Positions 63,170 through 64,000 of a stretch of DNA of 64,000 nt are shown piece by piece. The translations under genes and the position numbers were made by a program. Origin of the DNA: Streptomyces lasiicapitis (GTDB lineage: Bacteria; Actinomycetota; Actinomycetes; Streptomycetales; Streptomycetaceae); the NCBI RefSeq assembly GCF_014646335.1, contig NZ_BMNG01000002.1, positions 653,794 through 717,793 of the forward strand, in the 5' to 3' direction. Numbering within the stretch: the stretch's first letter is position 1; each line of letters opens with the position of its first letter. Under the pieces are notes generated by a model. It did no database searches. It was not told the DNA's origin and was given only the letters and a program-made list of their open reading frames with translations.

Positions 63170-63370
63170 CTAGTTGTGTACGGCCTTACGGGAACGTGAA
63201 CTCGCACAGAACGCGAGGATGACGAGACCCACTACGCCGATCGCCAGGCTCACCCACGAGGGCGCGTCATCGCCCAGCAATGCCGTGACACCGAATTTTG
63301 TGTCCCAAATGCGCTCGGTCAGGAATGAACCGAATCCCTGAACCGCCAGGACGATGCCGACCCACAGCAT
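63170..63370 (-). CDS. Small two-helix membrane protein, unknown function
   Basis: A 66-residue protein starting MLWVGIVLAVQGFGS. ATG at 63370 is chosen because GAGGAG stands about four bases upstream on the minus strand; a TTG four codons earlier would overlap that ribosome site. Two hydrophobic segments (about residues 2-14 and 39-55) flank a short polar loop, and the tail is basic (SSRSRKAVHN), so both ends are probably cytoplasmic. It has its own canonical terminator. Small actinomycete proteins of this layout are common and usually unassigned. I recognise no family. It is divergent from the sensor kinase, so it could be that system's target, or simply a housekeeping neighbour. Confidence 0.7.
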   Translation of the reverse strand: MLWVGIVLAVQGFGSFLTERIWDTKFGVTALLGDDAPSWVSLAIGVVGLVILAFCASSRSRKAVHN

Positions 63371-63695
63371 GTCGCTCCTCAAAATTTCTGTTCGGGTGAG
63401 CAGTCTTGTGCTTCCCGCTCTGCCAACAAGAACTATTCAACCGGTGGGCGTCCGGGGCCGGGCAGAGGGAAACGTAGGTACCACTACCGACGAAAGTAGT
63501 GACCGAGAACGGCGTTCCCCCTCTCGTGGGCCTGGTGCGCCGCGCGACGCGGCGACACGACCGCGGCGGCCCGGACCCCGCACGGACCTCGCGAAAGCCG
63601 CTAAGAGGGCGTTAAAGTCCCAGGTCAGACGCGGGATTACGGTCTGGCCCCGCAACGCATTAAGCTCTCAACGACCCACTGAGCGCGAAGCCGAC
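63371..63695. promoter_or_regulatory. Divergent intergenic region with CACTAC/GTAGTG inverted repeat
   Basis: 325 bases without a convincing gene. The notable element is a perfect 6-bp inverted repeat, CACTAC (63482-63487) and GTAGTG (63496-63501), centred on CGACGAAA. It is the size and shape of an operator for a NarL/LuxR-type response regulator, in keeping with the sensor kinase that starts at 63696. The rest is GC-rich; no clear -10/-35 pair was identified. Confidence 0.45.
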
Positions 63696-64000
63696 ATGTA
63701 CGGGGGTGGGCTTGTCGTGCAGCCAGCCAGGACGGCCGGAGAACAGCGGCCCGAGGAGTCCCAGGAGACGCCCGCCCAGTCCTCCGCCCAGGCCACCGGC
63801 CAACCCTCGCAACGCTCGGGCAAACGGTCCCGCAAGCGCCCCTCGCTGCGCCCCACCTCCTCCGACATCGTTCTCCTCACCGTCCTGATCGCGCTGAACG
63901 TCGTCGTGGCCGTCTGGAACGAGACCCACCACGAGGGCCATCCGCGGTTTGGGCCGTGGGCGGGGTTGGGGTTGCAGGTGGTTGTGGTGGTGGTGTTGGT
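63696..64000 (+). CDS. Probable sensor histidine kinase, N-terminal part only
   Basis: The frame is open from ATG 63696 (MYGGGLVVQP) to the right edge, 101 codons, with an alternative GTG start at 63717. Residues 9-52 are a Gln/Ser/Pro- then Arg/Lys-rich tail, followed by SSDIVLLTVLIALNVVVAVW (first membrane helix), the polar loop NETHHEGHPRFGP and a second very hydrophobic stretch (WAGLGLQVVVVVVLV) running off the window. This layout matches the N-terminus of DesK/NarL-type Streptomyces sensor kinases, but the catalytic domain is not visible. A membrane protein of another kind cannot be excluded. Confidence 0.55.
   Translation, partial: MYGGGLVVQPARTAGEQRPEESQETPAQSSAQATGQPSQRSGKRSRKRPSLRPTSSDIVLLTVLIALNVVVAVWNETHHEGHPRFGPWAGLGLQVVVVVVL

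Noticed and set aside
63368..63382. TTG 63382 as the start of the small membrane protein
   Set aside because: The TTG overlaps the GAGGAG ribosome site that serves ATG 63370.
63437..63655. 72-codon minus-strand frame in the last intergenic region
   Set aside because: It is Arg/Pro-rich, lacks a ribosome site and covers the candidate operator; more likely chance in GC-rich DNA.
63660..63941. Minus-strand frames of 70-93 codons at the right edge
   Set aside because: They are antisense to the open plus-strand frame that has a sensor-kinase-like N-terminus with membrane helices; Gly/Leu-rich without motifs.

Overview
The window is about 64 kb of very GC-rich actinomycete DNA, almost certainly Streptomyces: G/C at third codon positions, GTG and TTG as possible starts, GGAGG-type ribosome sites, and giant collinear modular polyketide synthases (PKS). 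It holds the 3' end of a type I PKS locus, followed by starter-unit, tailoring and release genes and then a small unrelated-looking regulatory region.

Region 1 (3-55083, + strand) has four consecutive PKS genes carrying ten modules. The first gene is cut by the left edge. In order they are: M1 KS-AT(methylmalonyl)-DH-KR-ACP; M2 KS-AT(mm)-KR-ACP; M3 KS-AT(malonyl)-DH-KR-ACP; M4 KS-AT(mm)-KR-ACP; M5 KS-AT(mal)-DH-KR-ACP; M6 KS-AT(mal)-DH-ER-KR-ACP; M7 KS-AT(mm)-KR-ACP; M8 KS-AT(mm)-KR-ACP; M9 KS-AT(mal)-DH-ER-KR-ACP; M10 KS-AT(mm)-DH-KR-ACP-TE. Collinear reading gives C1-C21 of a macrolactone: 2-Me, C2=C3, CH2 at C4/C5, 6-Me, 7-OH, 8-Me, 9-OH, CH2 at C10/C11, C12=C13, 14-Me, 15-OH, C16=C17, 18-Me, 19-OH, 20-Me and C20=C21. 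As I remember it, this agrees with that half of desertomycin/oasomycin, a mannosylated 42-membered marginolactone. The rest of the assembly line must lie left of the window.

Region 2 (55084-63001) supplies the rest of such a pathway. It has a multi-pass GT-C (PMT-like) glycosyltransferase on the minus strand, and divergently an acyl-CoA ligase, a discrete acyltransferase, a cytochrome P450, a ureohydrolase and a type II thioesterase. The ligase and acyltransferase fit loading of a 4-guanidinobutyryl starter. The ureohydrolase fits late conversion of the guanidine to a free amine. The P450 and membrane glycosyltransferase fit hydroxylation followed by extracytoplasmic mannosylation.

Region 3 (63002-64000) has a canonical terminator, a small two-helix membrane protein on the minus strand and, divergently, the start of a probable sensor histidine kinase cut by the right edge. 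This probably marks the cluster border.

No tRNA, rRNA, CRISPR array or insertion sequence was seen. Domain calls rest on motifs read by eye. The compound assignment is an inference from module order plus memory of the structure.
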